Source: CAINVV01 sp031432175 (GTDB lineage Bacteria; Bacteroidota; Bacteroidia; Bacteroidales; Prolixibacteraceae). From it: a stretch of DNA of 64,000 nt. The DNA lies in assembly GCA_964358545.1 (NCBI GenBank), contig CAYHQN010000006.1:1-64000 (forward strand). The letters are read 5' to 3'. Below the pieces are notes generated by a model that saw nothing but the letters and a program-made list of their open reading frames with translations, was not told where the DNA came from and ran no database searches. Positions within the stretch are counted from its first letter, which is position 1; each line of letters starts with the position of its first letter. The position numbers and the translations under genes are program-made. Below are positions 1 to 8,652 of the stretch, in pieces.

Positions 1-206
1 CGAAGCTATCTGTTGATCTACAGTCAAATATACAGTGAGCATGTTATGACAATATTTGAAGGATTAGAAATTGCAGCATTCCACTATTTCATCCTATTGC
101 ATTTCTGCGAAAATTTGTAATTTGCAGGCTATTCTATCAAACTATTCAACAAGATTGGCTGATTTGGTTTTCCCTGGACCAATTCAGCGCATCACAAAGC
201 TAAACG

Positions 207-1700
207 ATGAAGAAATACATCCTTGCATTCGATCAGGGAACTACCAGTTCGCGTGCGATTGTTTTTGACCACGATGGGTTACCGGTTGCAACTGCACAAA
301 AAGAATTTATGCAAATCTATCCAAAACCGGGTTGGGTTGAGCACGATCCCGATGAGATCTGGTCGACCCAGGCTGCTGTTGGCATGGAAGCAATCTTTAG
401 GGCCGGGGTTGGTGTCCACCAGATTGTTGGCATAGGGATAACCAATCAGCGTGAGACCTCCGTTGTCTGGGACAAGAAAACAGGACGGCCTGTTTGCAAC
501 GCGATTGTTTGGCAGGACCGGCGGACAGCAGATTTCTGTGACCAGATGAAGAAGGAGGGACATGGCCAAATGATCCTGAACAAAACAGGACTTATCCCTG
601 ACGCCTATTTCTCAGCCACCAAAATAAAGTGGATACTGGACCACGTGGAAGGGGCGCGTAAACTGGCAGTTAAAGGCAGACTGGCTTTTGGCACCATCGA
701 CAGTTGGCTGATCTGGAACCTGACACGGGGGAAACTCCATGTCACAGATGTTTCCAATGCATCCCGGACGATGCTGTTTAATATTCACACCCTTCAATGG
801 GATACCGAACTCCTTGATTTTTTTGATATCCCTGCCTCCATGCTTCCGGAAGTAAGATCTTCAAGCGAAATTTATGGCAAAACAGCGGATCCTTTTCCTT
901 CCCCAATTCCGATTTCAGGTATTGCAGGTGATCAGCAGTCTGCTTTGTTCGGGCAGATGTGCATTGAGCCGGGTATGGTAAAAAACACCTATGGGACAGG
1001 CTGCTTCATGATGATGAACATCGGCGCCAAACCCATTGAATCGAAGAGTCAACTCCTTACTACAGTAGCCTGGAAGATAGGAAATGATGTAACCTATGCG
1101 CTCGAAGGTAGTATTTTCATTGGCGGGGCAGTGGTGCAGTGGCTTCGCGACAGTCTGGGGGTCATCGTTCAATCCAACGATGTTGAAAAACTGGCGGCCA
1201 AAGTAAAAGATAGTGAAGGTGTCTATTTCGTACCCGCATTCGCCGGATTGGGGGCACCTTATTGGGACCAACATGCAAGAGGTACCCTAACGGGGATTAC
1301 ACGCGGATCGACGGATGCCCACATTGCCCGCGCTGCAGTCGACAGCATTGCCTATCAAACATACGATGTGCTGCTGGCAATGCAAAAAGACTCGGGAGTG
1401 ACTATTCGGGAATTGAGGGTGGATGGTGGCGCTACGGTGAACAATAGTCTGCTTCAATTTCAGGCCGATCTTTTGCAGACCGACGTTGTCCGTCCAAGGA
1501 TTACAGAAACTACGGCCCTGGGTGCTGCCTACCTTGCCGGTCTGGCTGTGGGTTACTGGTCCGACATTCACGATATCAGCCAGCAATGGCAGCTCGACCG
1601 GATCTTCTCCCCTGGAATTCCGGCCAGCGAAACGACAGCCCTGATCAAAGGTTGGCATAGGGCGGTAAGGGCGGCAATTGCATGGGCCGCGGAAGGATAG
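207..1700 (+). CDS. glpK: Glycerol kinase
   Basis: This is a full-length 497-residue FGGY-family kinase that phosphorylates glycerol with ATP to sn-glycerol 3-phosphate in the cytoplasm. The N-terminal phosphate-binding motif FDQGTTSSRAIVFD lies at about residues 8-21, the GIAGDQQSALFGQ segment near 240, and the second ATPase motif DGGATVNNSLLQFQ near 410. These are the diagnostic glycerol kinase motifs and the length is normal. The ATG at 207 gives the expected N-terminus (MKKYILAFDQG). The glycerol facilitator gene follows 137 bp downstream on the same strand, which supports a glycerol uptake and trapping unit. No glycerol-3-phosphate dehydrogenase is present in the window. Confidence 0.97.
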   Translation: MKKYILAFDQGTTSSRAIVFDHDGLPVATAQKEFMQIYPKPGWVEHDPDEIWSTQAAVGMEAIFRAGVGVHQIVGIGITNQRETSVVWDKKTGRPVCNAIVWQDRRTADFCDQMKKEGHGQMILNKTGLIPDAYFSATKIKWILDHVEGARKLAVKGRLAFGTIDSWLIWNLTRGKLHVTDVSNASRTMLFNIHTLQWDTELLDFFDIPASMLPEVRSSSEIYGKTADPFPSPIPISGIAGDQQSALFGQMCIEPGMVKNTYGTGCFMMMNIGAKPIESKSQLLTTVAWKIGNDVTYALEGSIFIGGAVVQWLRDSLGVIVQSNDVEKLAAKVKDSEGVYFVPAFAGLGAPYWDQHARGTLTGITRGSTDAHIARAAVDSIAYQTYDVLLAMQKDSGVTIRELRVDGGATVNNSLLQFQADLLQTDVVRPRITETTALGAAYLAGLAVGYWSDIHDISQQWQLDRIFSPGIPASETTALIKGWHRAVRAAIAWAAEG

Positions 1701-1705
1701 AAAGA

Positions 1706-1802
1706 AGTGACTAAAGTGACTAAAGTGAACTAAAGTGACTAGAGTTATGGACTCCGAACAAATCAAGATTACCCCATAAGTACTTTAGTCACTCTAGTCA
1801 CT
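1706..1802. repeat. Direct and inverted AGTGACTAA repeats between glpK and glpF
   Basis: The spacer holds three to four imperfect direct copies of AGTGACTAA (1706-1740) and an inverted counterpart ACTTTAGTCACTCTAGTCAC (1782-1801). The two blocks could pair in the transcript around a loop of about 40 nt. The role is unknown. It could be a transcript-processing or attenuation hairpin in the glpK-glpF message, or simply a replication-slippage product. Confidence 0.6.
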
Positions 1803-1837
1803 TGTAGCAAAAAAAACTAATTCTAATTAATACTAAA

Positions 1838-2551
1838 ATGACACCATTCTTTGGAGAATTTTTTGGAACGGCCCTCATCCTTTTGCTGGGTGGTGGTGTT
1901 TGCGCAAACGTAGCGCTCGACAAAACCAATGGTAAAAACAGCGGCTGGATTGTGATCACCTTTGGCTGGGCCATCGGCGTATTTTCCGGAGTGCTATTGG
2001 CAGCACCCATCAGTGGGGCACACCTCAATCCGGCAGTGACCATCGCTTTGGTGCTGGCCAATAAATTCTCCCCATCACTAATTCCGCTCTATCTGACTGC
2101 TCAGTTATTGGGAGCCATGTTTGGATCCGGACTGGTTTGGCTGGCCTACAAAAAACATTTTGATGAGACGGTCGATGGCAACGCGAAACTTGGTGTTTTT
2201 TGCACAGCCCCCAAAATCCGAAGCTATTGGTACAATGTTCTCACTGAATTGATCGGTACCCATACGCTGACCATGGCTGTTCTCTATATGGCAGTCCCGG
2301 AAGTTGGACTTGGGGCGTTGAATGCATTGCCCATCGCATTGGTTGTGCTGGGGATTGGCCTGTCGCTTGGAGGGCCAACAGGTTATGCCATCAATCCTGC
2401 CCGTGATTTGGGGCCCCGCATCATGCACTATTTACTGCCCATACCAAACAAACGCGACAGCGACTGGACATACGCCTGGGTACCCATTGTCGGGCCACTG
2501 CTGGGTGCAGCTTCGGCGGCGGGGTTGTTTTTGGTGCTGAAGAGTCTGTAG
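1838..2551 (+). CDS. glpF: Glycerol uptake facilitator (MIP/aquaglyceroporin family)
   Basis: This 237-residue integral membrane protein is a member of the major intrinsic protein family and should let glycerol diffuse across the inner membrane for trapping by the adjacent kinase. Both channel NPA motifs are visible: HLNPAVTIAL at about residue 68 and YAINPARDLGPR at about 188. The aspartate directly after the second NPAR is typical of glycerol-conducting members rather than water-selective aquaporins. Six hydrophobic segments plus two half-helices fit the length. The ATG at 1838 is the first in frame. The gene ends just before a long hairpin that separates it from the convergent fucosidase gene. 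Confidence 0.95.
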   Translation: MTPFFGEFFGTALILLLGGGVCANVALDKTNGKNSGWIVITFGWAIGVFSGVLLAAPISGAHLNPAVTIALVLANKFSPSLIPLYLTAQLLGAMFGSGLVWLAYKKHFDETVDGNAKLGVFCTAPKIRSYWYNVLTELIGTHTLTMAVLYMAVPEVGLGALNALPIALVVLGIGLSLGGPTGYAINPARDLGPRIMHYLLPIPNKRDSDWTYAWVPIVGPLLGAASAAGLFLVLKSL

Positions 2552-2565
2552 CGAGTAAGTAAAAA

Positions 2566-2626
2566 AGCTTTTCCAAAGTTTTAGTTACGAGCGTAATTAG
2601 CTCGTAACTAAAACTTTGGAAAAGCT
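2566..2626 (-). terminator. 27-bp perfect hairpin between convergent glpF and fucosidase genes
   Basis: Left arm 2566-2592 and right arm 2600-2626 are perfect reverse complements around a 7-nt loop. On the minus strand the stem is followed by a run of T (the A run at 2561-2566), so it should terminate the fucosidase transcript. It may also block glpF read-through, although the plus-strand side lacks a T run. Confidence 0.8.
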
Positions 2627-2641
2627 ATCTTCTTATATTTA

Positions 2642-4003
2642 TTACTTCAAAATCACCTCTATCACCGGAATCTCCATCGGCGGTTTCAAAACCGGAAGCT
2701 GCAAATTGACAGATTGACTATCCTCATCTTTCCCGATACGGTATTTGACCTCAGATGCATCGTGCAGAAACTGTACATATTTGATTTTATCGGCAATGTT
2801 CTTCATCTTCAGGTTTCCCATCGGATAGGAGAGGAGGTGAATGTACAATCTCTTCGTTTTTGCATTGTAGGTAAGCAGGGTGTTGTCGGGAGCGACAAAT
2901 CCTGCCGGCGCTTCGGTACATCCGTAGATCGAACGGTTGTTGTATTTCATCCATTCTCCCATGGCTTTCAAACGGTCCTGGGCACGGTAGTCAAAAAGTC
3001 CACGGGCGGTGGGACCTACATTCAACAATAGGTTTCCACCTTTGCTAACCGATTCGATGAGCAATTCGAGCAACTGTGCCGGACTCTTCCAACTGGTTTC
3101 ATCCCTGAAATATCCCCACGAACCGGAGAAGGTCTGACAGGTTTCCCAATATACTTTCTGACCATTGCGTTCAGGCCATTTCTCTACTTTGTACTGCTCG
3201 GGTGATTCGAAATCCCAGCCATAATCTTTGTCTTTCAGGTCGAGACGGTCGTCGATGATGATGTTTGGTTGAAGCTGGCGTACCATTTTCAACAGATCTT
3301 CAGAACCCCAATCGTCGCGGCCTTTGCCGTTTTTACCCGGGAAGGAGAAGTCAAACCAGATTACATCGATCTGTCCATAGTTTGTTAGAAGTTCACGCAC
3401 CTGGTTCTTCAGGTATTCGCGGTATTTGACCATGTCTTTGTCTTTGTTCACACGGGCATAGGCAGAGTCCGACTCCTGACGCTGCGGATGTACCCTGTCG
3501 ATGGTGTAATCGGGATGGTGCCAGTCGATCAGCGAGTAATAGAATCCGACTTTTAGCCCTTCGGCCCTCAGCGCTTCGACATACTCCTTGATGACATCCC
3601 TTCCAAATTGGGTATTGGTAGTTTTGTAGTCGGTGTATTTGGAATCGAAGTTGCAGAACCCTTCGTGGTGTTTGGCCGTGAGTACCACATATTTCATGCC
3701 GGCCTCTTTGGCCATACGGGCCCACTCTTTGGGATTGAACAGATCAGGGTTGTACTCTTCGAAATACTTCTGATACTGCTCATTGGTCATTTTTTCATTG
3801 CTCTTGACCCATTCGTGACGGGCAGGTAAAGCATAAAGGCCCCAGTGGATAAACATCCCAAAACGGGCATCCGTCCACCAGGTCATGCGCTTGCTTTTTT
3901 GTTCAGGCGTTTCTGTTTTGTACTGAGCCTGGGCGGTGGTCCGCAGACTGACCGAGGTCAGTAGTAACAGGCTGATCAGGCCGATTTTTAAATTGTTTCT
4001 CAT
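2642..4003 (-). CDS. Alpha-L-fucosidase, GH29
   Basis: This 453-residue secreted enzyme belongs to glycoside hydrolase family 29 and should release alpha-linked L-fucose from glycans. A signal peptide occupies about residues 1-26 (hydrophobic core ending TTAQAQ). Family motifs visible are RFGMFIHWG near 47-55, TAKHHEGF near 109-116, and VIWFDF near 214-219, where D218 is the expected catalytic nucleophile of the retaining mechanism. A GGNLLLNVGP segment follows at about residue 310. The length fits the catalytic domain plus a short C-terminal beta domain. It is the last gene of a minus-strand series and starts 44 bp after the SecB-like gene. Its natural partners are probably the GH38 and GH78 genes upstream. 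Confidence 0.92.
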   Translation of the reverse strand: MRNNLKIGLISLLLLTSVSLRTTAQAQYKTETPEQKSKRMTWWTDARFGMFIHWGLYALPARHEWVKSNEKMTNEQYQKYFEEYNPDLFNPKEWARMAKEAGMKYVVLTAKHHEGFCNFDSKYTDYKTTNTQFGRDVIKEYVEALRAEGLKVGFYYSLIDWHHPDYTIDRVHPQRQESDSAYARVNKDKDMVKYREYLKNQVRELLTNYGQIDVIWFDFSFPGKNGKGRDDWGSEDLLKMVRQLQPNIIIDDRLDLKDKDYGWDFESPEQYKVEKWPERNGQKVYWETCQTFSGSWGYFRDETSWKSPAQLLELLIESVSKGGNLLLNVGPTARGLFDYRAQDRLKAMGEWMKYNNRSIYGCTEAPAGFVAPDNTLLTYNAKTKRLYIHLLSYPMGNLKMKNIADKIKYVQFLHDASEVKYRIGKDEDSQSVNLQLPVLKPPMEIPVIEVILK

Positions 4004-4047
4004 TTGGTTGATTTTAGAAATGTGTTTTGGTTGTATTTTGAGAATTA

Positions 4048-4467
4048 TTACATGCGAATATCGCCTGCTACCAATTCGGTAACGTTGATGGTTGGTATGA
4101 CAAAACCGTTGAAATTGGTTCCCTCCGTTTTTGCATGTAAAATACCCCGGACTGTACCTACGGCCAACATGACGAAGTGGGTGATAATGCTCTTAGGCAC
4201 AATAACTTCCGATTCTAATATAAAAGTATTCCAATCATTGGGTTCTATCATGAAGAAACAGGACGCTTCAATAATTAAAAATGGAATAGTCTGTTGTTCG
4301 AATTGAAAGGATGCTTTAATACTTATAAGTTTATTTTCCTTGTCTGATCCAAATTGTAAACTTGTCTTCAAATTCACAGCTTCACCAATTTTAAAAGAAC
4401 CTGGAATAATTGCAAATTGATCGGTGCTAATTTTTGCCAGAGAAAAACGGATGTTTTTATTTTCCAT
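4048..4467 (-). CDS. SecB-like chaperone of a probable TAC module
   Basis: This 139-residue protein has the pattern of SecB-like export chaperones. The clearest part is the C-terminal half (GTVRGILHAKTEGTNFNGF followed by IPTINVTELV at residues about 104-134), which matches the end of the SecB fold seen in Bacteroidota homologues. It has no signal peptide. Its ATG at 4467 overlaps the stop codon of the upstream XRE gene by one base (TAATG), so translation is probably coupled. In toxin-antitoxin-chaperone systems such a solitary SecB-like protein folds or protects the antitoxin. It could instead be a housekeeping SecB, but the coupling to an antitoxin-like gene favours the dedicated role. Confidence 0.75.
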   Translation of the reverse strand: MENKNIRFSLAKISTDQFAIIPGSFKIGEAVNLKTSLQFGSDKENKLISIKASFQFEQQTIPFLIIEASCFFMIEPNDWNTFILESEVIVPKSIITHFVMLAVGTVRGILHAKTEGTNFNGFVIPTINVTELVAGDIRM

Positions 4468-4943
4468 TATGCTCTTTTTAGGAATGATTCAGATTCTCCA
4501 CTACTAAGTTGGTTATCACCACCATAATACTTGTTATCACTACCATAATACTTGCTTTCAAGCAATATGTTCATTATTTCAGAGCTGATTATTATTTCAG
4601 GTTGAACCGATTCCGGAATTTCATAATTAACAGAAGAGCTGAAACCTACGATTTCAATCAGCTGAATACCTAAAGCCAATTCAAGTTTTGAAATGGTTTC
4701 AAGCGAAAGGTTTTCACTTCCTTTCACTATTTTATTGATATATTGCGCCGATACACCCATTTTATCTGCCAATTCTTTTTGGCTGCTTTTTTGATCAGTA
4801 ATTGCCCTGAGGATTTTAATCGCAATTAACGCCGACTTATCGAGCCAGTTCTTATTTGCCTTTCTCCAAAGTGCTTTTTTTTCAAAACCCGAGGTTTCGT
4901 CGGACACTAAAGCCAGGAATTTTTCTATTCTTTCTTTGTTCAT
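4467..4943 (-). CDS. XRE-family helix-turn-helix antitoxin-like protein (HigA type)
   Basis: This 158-residue protein carries an XRE/HTH domain at about residues 45-105 (QKELADKMGVSAQYINKIVK is the recognition region), preceded by a helical N-terminus and followed by a roughly 45-residue hydrophilic tail. The tail contains a short tandem duplication, KYYGSDN then KYYGGDN. In chaperone-dependent antitoxins a C-terminal extension of this size makes the protein unstable unless bound by SecB, so the tail is a candidate chaperone-addiction sequence. The gene sits between a toxin-like gene (44 bp upstream) and the SecB-like gene (one-base overlap), the order found in HigB-HigA-SecB systems. Autoregulation is expected but no operator was identified. 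Confidence 0.78.
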   Translation of the reverse strand: MNKERIEKFLALVSDETSGFEKKALWRKANKNWLDKSALIAIKILRAITDQKSSQKELADKMGVSAQYINKIVKGSENLSLETISKLELALGIQLIEIVGFSSSVNYEIPESVQPEIIISSEIMNILLESKYYGSDNKYYGGDNQLSSGESESFLKRA

Positions 4944-4987
4944 TATTGATGTGTTGTTTTTAAATAATTTGGGGCTAAGAAACGTGT

Positions 4988-5650
4988 TTAAAATTCAAAT
5001 TCAACAAAATCCATTAACGAATCGGAATCAAAAACATCATAGTCAATCAAAAAATTTCTGCATTGTTCAAGTTTCTTCAACTCTTCTCTTGTAAGCGGAT
5101 GGCCTCGCATCTCCTGAGATTGTTTAATTGCACCTCCGGTAATTACATAATAATTGGAATCAATTTTAATGGCGTATAATCGAAGCCATCTTTTTTTTGA
5201 TTTGTATTTAGGTAGAAATTTAATACAGGATGAATAGTTTGATAGCACTTGGAATAAATCATCCAGGTTGGCCCTATTTTCTGAAAGTAAGTCATATAAA
5301 AGATTTGCATATTCGATTGTCTGTGTTATTGCTTCATCAATACCAATCTTTTCATATTTTAATACATCACTATTTATTTTGAAATAATCGTATAACTGCA
5401 CTGTATCCGTCCACATATCGAATAATCTGTTCAACTCATCAGGGCTGTTACCAAATTTAAACGAATGTAAGTATGGTGCAAATATAGGAACTATTTTCAT
5501 GAAATCAACCTGTAGGTTTATTATTTTCTCAATGAGCTGATTTTTAATGTCTCTTATGTCGTTGTAATTCAGAGAACCGTCAGGATCAGTTGCATAATGC
5601 AATTTTGGTTCATCATAAGGGCTGTTTAGGATCGGATTTTCTGAACTCAT
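4988..5650 (-). CDS. Putative toxin component of the TAC-like module
   Basis: This 220-residue protein has no signal peptide and an AT-rich coding sequence. Residues about 25-140 look helical. The C-terminal part (about 155-205) contains WLRLYAIKIDSNYYVITGGA, then HPLTREELKKLEQCRNFL. This resembles the end of proteins commonly found beside XRE antitoxin genes in Bacteroidota, where a compact beta sheet and a final helix recall the RelE/HigB fold. That resemblance is from memory and is the weakest link. Position is informative: it is the first gene of a three-gene minus-strand unit, followed by the XRE gene and the SecB-like gene. It could alternatively be an unrelated accessory protein. Confidence 0.55.
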   Translation of the reverse strand: MSSENPILNSPYDEPKLHYATDPDGSLNYNDIRDIKNQLIEKIINLQVDFMKIVPIFAPYLHSFKFGNSPDELNRLFDMWTDTVQLYDYFKINSDVLKYEKIGIDEAITQTIEYANLLYDLLSENRANLDDLFQVLSNYSSCIKFLPKYKSKKRWLRLYAIKIDSNYYVITGGAIKQSQEMRGHPLTREELKKLEQCRNFLIDYDVFDSDSLMDFVEFEF

Positions 5651-5862
5651 ATTTCAAAAAAAAAGTATAAACGAAAATTACAAATTATTATTGGTATGCA
5701 AGGATTATCCATATAAGAAATTAATATTTAAATCATTATCAAGTTCCACAAACCTTTACTAAAAGCAGGTGTGGGGAACGAAATGCAATTTATGGTAACG
5801 AAGGGATGGTTGCATGGAAGGGTTTCCATTCTAGGCATTTGTATAACATCATCCATCATTCC

Positions 5863-8508
5863 TCATTTTGGCGTAATTCCCAGTGTAACAATCTCATGAG
5901 CTCTGATTTTTACCTGTATGGAGTTTCCTGCAACGATTGGTTTCGCACCGTTATCCAATGGTAATTCGATCAGGTTCAGCCTTCTGGCATGTTGAATAGC
6001 TACCGGAACCTGTAGTTTTACCATGGTCTCCTTTCCTTCCATCTCGGCCAGCCTCACCACCAGTTCCTTTCCCTCTTCTGCTTGTTTAATACCTGTGAGC
6101 GCTATATTTTTGGCATCTACCGAGAAGAAAGAGGCTTCTTCCGGACGTGTTGCATGAGCTTTAACCAGTGCCAAAGATGGAGGCTCGGCCGCATAAACAG
6201 GTACATTGAAATCTTCACCTTCAGCGAGAACCCCTGATTTCCAGTCGCCTTCGTGTGGAAAGAGAGAATAACTGATGTTGAATTTTCCCAGATTGGGATA
6301 AATATCGGGTTCTCCCCCCGAGCGCATCAAGGTGATTCGCAAATCACCTTTTGAGTAGGAGTGTCCGTATTTTGTTTTGTTCAGCAAAGCGATACCCACC
6401 TTTCCGTCACTGACATCTACCCATTTTTGGGAGGGAACCTCCTGTGCATCATTGTTGGCTGCACTGCCTCCAGTAGCAGACGAGTGTTTGAGCCAGTCAG
6501 GTGCTGCTTTCCCGTTGAGCACCCCGTCGACAGCCCGTTCCACCACATCGAATGGTACCTGCGAAAAGAATTTGGAGTTATCCATGGCAATGGGAAAAAC
6601 AGCACGCAACATGGGCGAATCGGTCGAGTCGCTACCCGTCTCAAGCCAGTGCACCTCCATGTCGTAATCGATGCGCGGATAAGAGCGGTAAAGCATTGCG
6701 CGTTCGATAAAGCGCGACTTTCCCCAGCTCTTGACGGTTTCAACACATGCCCTTACCGGACCTTGCTCCACCACTTTTACGCTGATTACTTTGGTGACCT
6801 CCTCCTGTTTGACTATTTTGTTGAGGGTCCAGGATTTCATTCCTCCTTTTTTATCTTCGAGGAACATCTCCAGCTTGTTAAGCTGACCTCCCTCACGAAC
6901 GAACTCCTTTTGGGAACGTTTGTCATAAAGGCTTACAATGCCACCGGTTTTCATGTCAAATTTTACCCTGAAGAAATCGGTTTCGAAAGTGTTGTCACTT
7001 AACTGGATCTGTTGGTTGAAAGTTCCGGGTTTGGTCATATCGACATAAAAGGTTTTATATCCGCCTGCAGGCATCTCATCTACCACAAACTGAACTTTAG
7101 AGGTAAATCCGGGAGGAGTTGACTTTGCCCAGACGATTTGGGCGGGATATATTTTTCCTGCACCATCACGTACTTGAACGGTGGGCACATTTCCCTGGCC
7201 TTTGTCGATTGGTTTGATGTTTTTGGAGCCATAATAATTGCCCCAGCTGGCGATTTTTGCGGTAGTGGGTTCCTCGTTGGAGAAGACGTTTGCCTCGACA
7301 ATTTTTTTACCGCCATACGGCTGAAGGTTGTAGGCAACAATTGGTTGGCCGATGCCGGTTTGGAATTTGACTTCATCGGCCATTTTTCGAAAAGCCTGGT
7401 TGCGCAATTCGGTGCTTTTGCGCAGCACTTCGCTGTATCGGGCAACTGCCTCTTTGTTGGCCTCGTTGATGGCCGAACCCGGCAGGATATCATGGAATTC
7501 GTTGAATGCAACCGTTGTCCAGAGATCATGGAACTCCGATGCCGGATATTTTTCGCCATGGAGCCATCGCAGGGTGTTGAAGAATTCGCTTGCATAGAGG
7601 GAATTTTCGCTGTTGCGGTTTCCCTCTTTGATGCCCGCTACATTGGTGTAGCAGCCTTCGAAGATAAATTGCATCTCACCCCGGTGGGTAGGACGTCCCT
7701 CCATCTCCCGGGCAGATTTGTTGAAGAAGTCGGTTGCGGTAGCGAATTTGACCGCCGGATAGCCTGGCGTTTGGTCGAGTTGATGAACCATCTCAATATT
7801 GGCCCTCGTAGGACCGCCCCCATGATCGCCTACTCCGGTGATCTGCAGGATTCTCCGCTTTTCGGGGGAGTATTTCTGCATATCATCCTTCATCTCTTTC
7901 TTGATGTTTCCGTTGTAACCGTCATTGGCATAGCACAATACCCTTGACGAGTCTGGGGCTACCCACCAGAAGGTGCCGACGTAGGGTTTGCAGCGGTGGA
8001 AATAGAAATAGTCGCAACCTGCCAGTTTTAGGATCTGGGGCATTTGCGAGATATGTCCGAAATTATCTGGCAACCAGCCAACTTTGGCCATTTTACCCAA
8101 TTTGCTTTGGAAATAGCGTTGTCCCAACAGAAAGGAGCGGCTGATGGCCTCCCCCGATGAGAGGTTCATATCGCCCTCTGTCCACATGCCGCCAACCGGT
8201 TCCAGGCGTCCCTCTTTGACATACTTGCGGATCTGCTCCAACAGGGGTGGATCGACCATTTCGACAAAGTTGTAGACGGCAGCCTGGCTCTGTACCATGG
8301 TATAGTCGGGAAACTCCTTCATAAATGCGACCACCTGGCGGAGGTTGTCGTTGCACATCTGCATGGTCTCGGAATAAGTCCATAACCAGTTCATGTCCAT
8401 ATGGGCATGGCCCACCACCTGAATGGTATCTTTTTTCTGGGCGGAGACGTTGGAGGAAGTGCTGGTGATGACCAATACAATCAACAGCAAAACGATCATT
8501 TTTCTCAT
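5863..8508 (-). CDS. Alpha-mannosidase-like glycosidase, GH38 (secreted)
   Basis: This is an 881-residue GH38 enzyme starting at the ATG at 8508. That start gives a clean signal peptide (MRKMIVLLLIVLVITSTSS through VSAQ); a longer reading frame begins only with a TTG. The zinc-binding motif GHAHMD lies at residues 33-38, and WLPDNFGH at 145-152 supplies the expected nucleophile D148. The middle and C-terminal beta domains of GH38 follow (for example a segment near 640-700 and the final beta domain). It should cleave alpha-mannosidic linkages of glycoprotein or fungal glycans in the periplasm or outside the cell. The next gene upstream is a second, divergent GH38, so the pair may act on different linkages. 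No SusC/SusD pair is adjacent. Confidence 0.9.
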   Translation of the reverse strand: MRKMIVLLLIVLVITSTSSNVSAQKKDTIQVVGHAHMDMNWLWTYSETMQMCNDNLRQVVAFMKEFPDYTMVQSQAAVYNFVEMVDPPLLEQIRKYVKEGRLEPVGGMWTEGDMNLSSGEAISRSFLLGQRYFQSKLGKMAKVGWLPDNFGHISQMPQILKLAGCDYFYFHRCKPYVGTFWWVAPDSSRVLCYANDGYNGNIKKEMKDDMQKYSPEKRRILQITGVGDHGGGPTRANIEMVHQLDQTPGYPAVKFATATDFFNKSAREMEGRPTHRGEMQFIFEGCYTNVAGIKEGNRNSENSLYASEFFNTLRWLHGEKYPASEFHDLWTTVAFNEFHDILPGSAINEANKEAVARYSEVLRKSTELRNQAFRKMADEVKFQTGIGQPIVAYNLQPYGGKKIVEANVFSNEEPTTAKIASWGNYYGSKNIKPIDKGQGNVPTVQVRDGAGKIYPAQIVWAKSTPPGFTSKVQFVVDEMPAGGYKTFYVDMTKPGTFNQQIQLSDNTFETDFFRVKFDMKTGGIVSLYDKRSQKEFVREGGQLNKLEMFLEDKKGGMKSWTLNKIVKQEEVTKVISVKVVEQGPVRACVETVKSWGKSRFIERAMLYRSYPRIDYDMEVHWLETGSDSTDSPMLRAVFPIAMDNSKFFSQVPFDVVERAVDGVLNGKAAPDWLKHSSATGGSAANNDAQEVPSQKWVDVSDGKVGIALLNKTKYGHSYSKGDLRITLMRSGGEPDIYPNLGKFNISYSLFPHEGDWKSGVLAEGEDFNVPVYAAEPPSLALVKAHATRPEEASFFSVDAKNIALTGIKQAEEGKELVVRLAEMEGKETMVKLQVPVAIQHARRLNLIELPLDNGAKPIVAGNSIQVKIRAHEIVTLGITPK

Positions 8509-8530
8509 AATTTTCTTTGTAAGCTTGGAG

Positions 8531-8618
8531 CCCTTTGTGTCACCCTTTGCGTACTTTGTGGTCAAATAAAAATATCACCACCAAGGACCCAAAGGGATTC
8601 ACAAAGGGTTCACAAAGT
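8531..8618. repeat. Imperfect inverted repeat of CTTTGTG/CACAAAG units
   Basis: The gap between the two GH38 genes contains CCCTTTGTG and ACTTTGTGGT on the left, and ACCACCAAGG, CACAAAGGG and CACAAAGT on the right. The halves form an imperfect inverted repeat. Similar CTTTGTG-rich spacers recur in Bacteroidota genomes. It may end the upstream transcript or form a REP-like element. Confidence 0.45.
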
Positions 8619-8652
8619 AAATAAAGCGCTGATTAAAATATTGAAAGTGAGT

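Noticed and set aside
7138..7947. Long plus-strand open frames opposite the GH38 gene (also 6361-7002)
   Set aside because: They are antisense shadows of a well-supported GH38 coding sequence and show no motif, signal peptide or sensible start.
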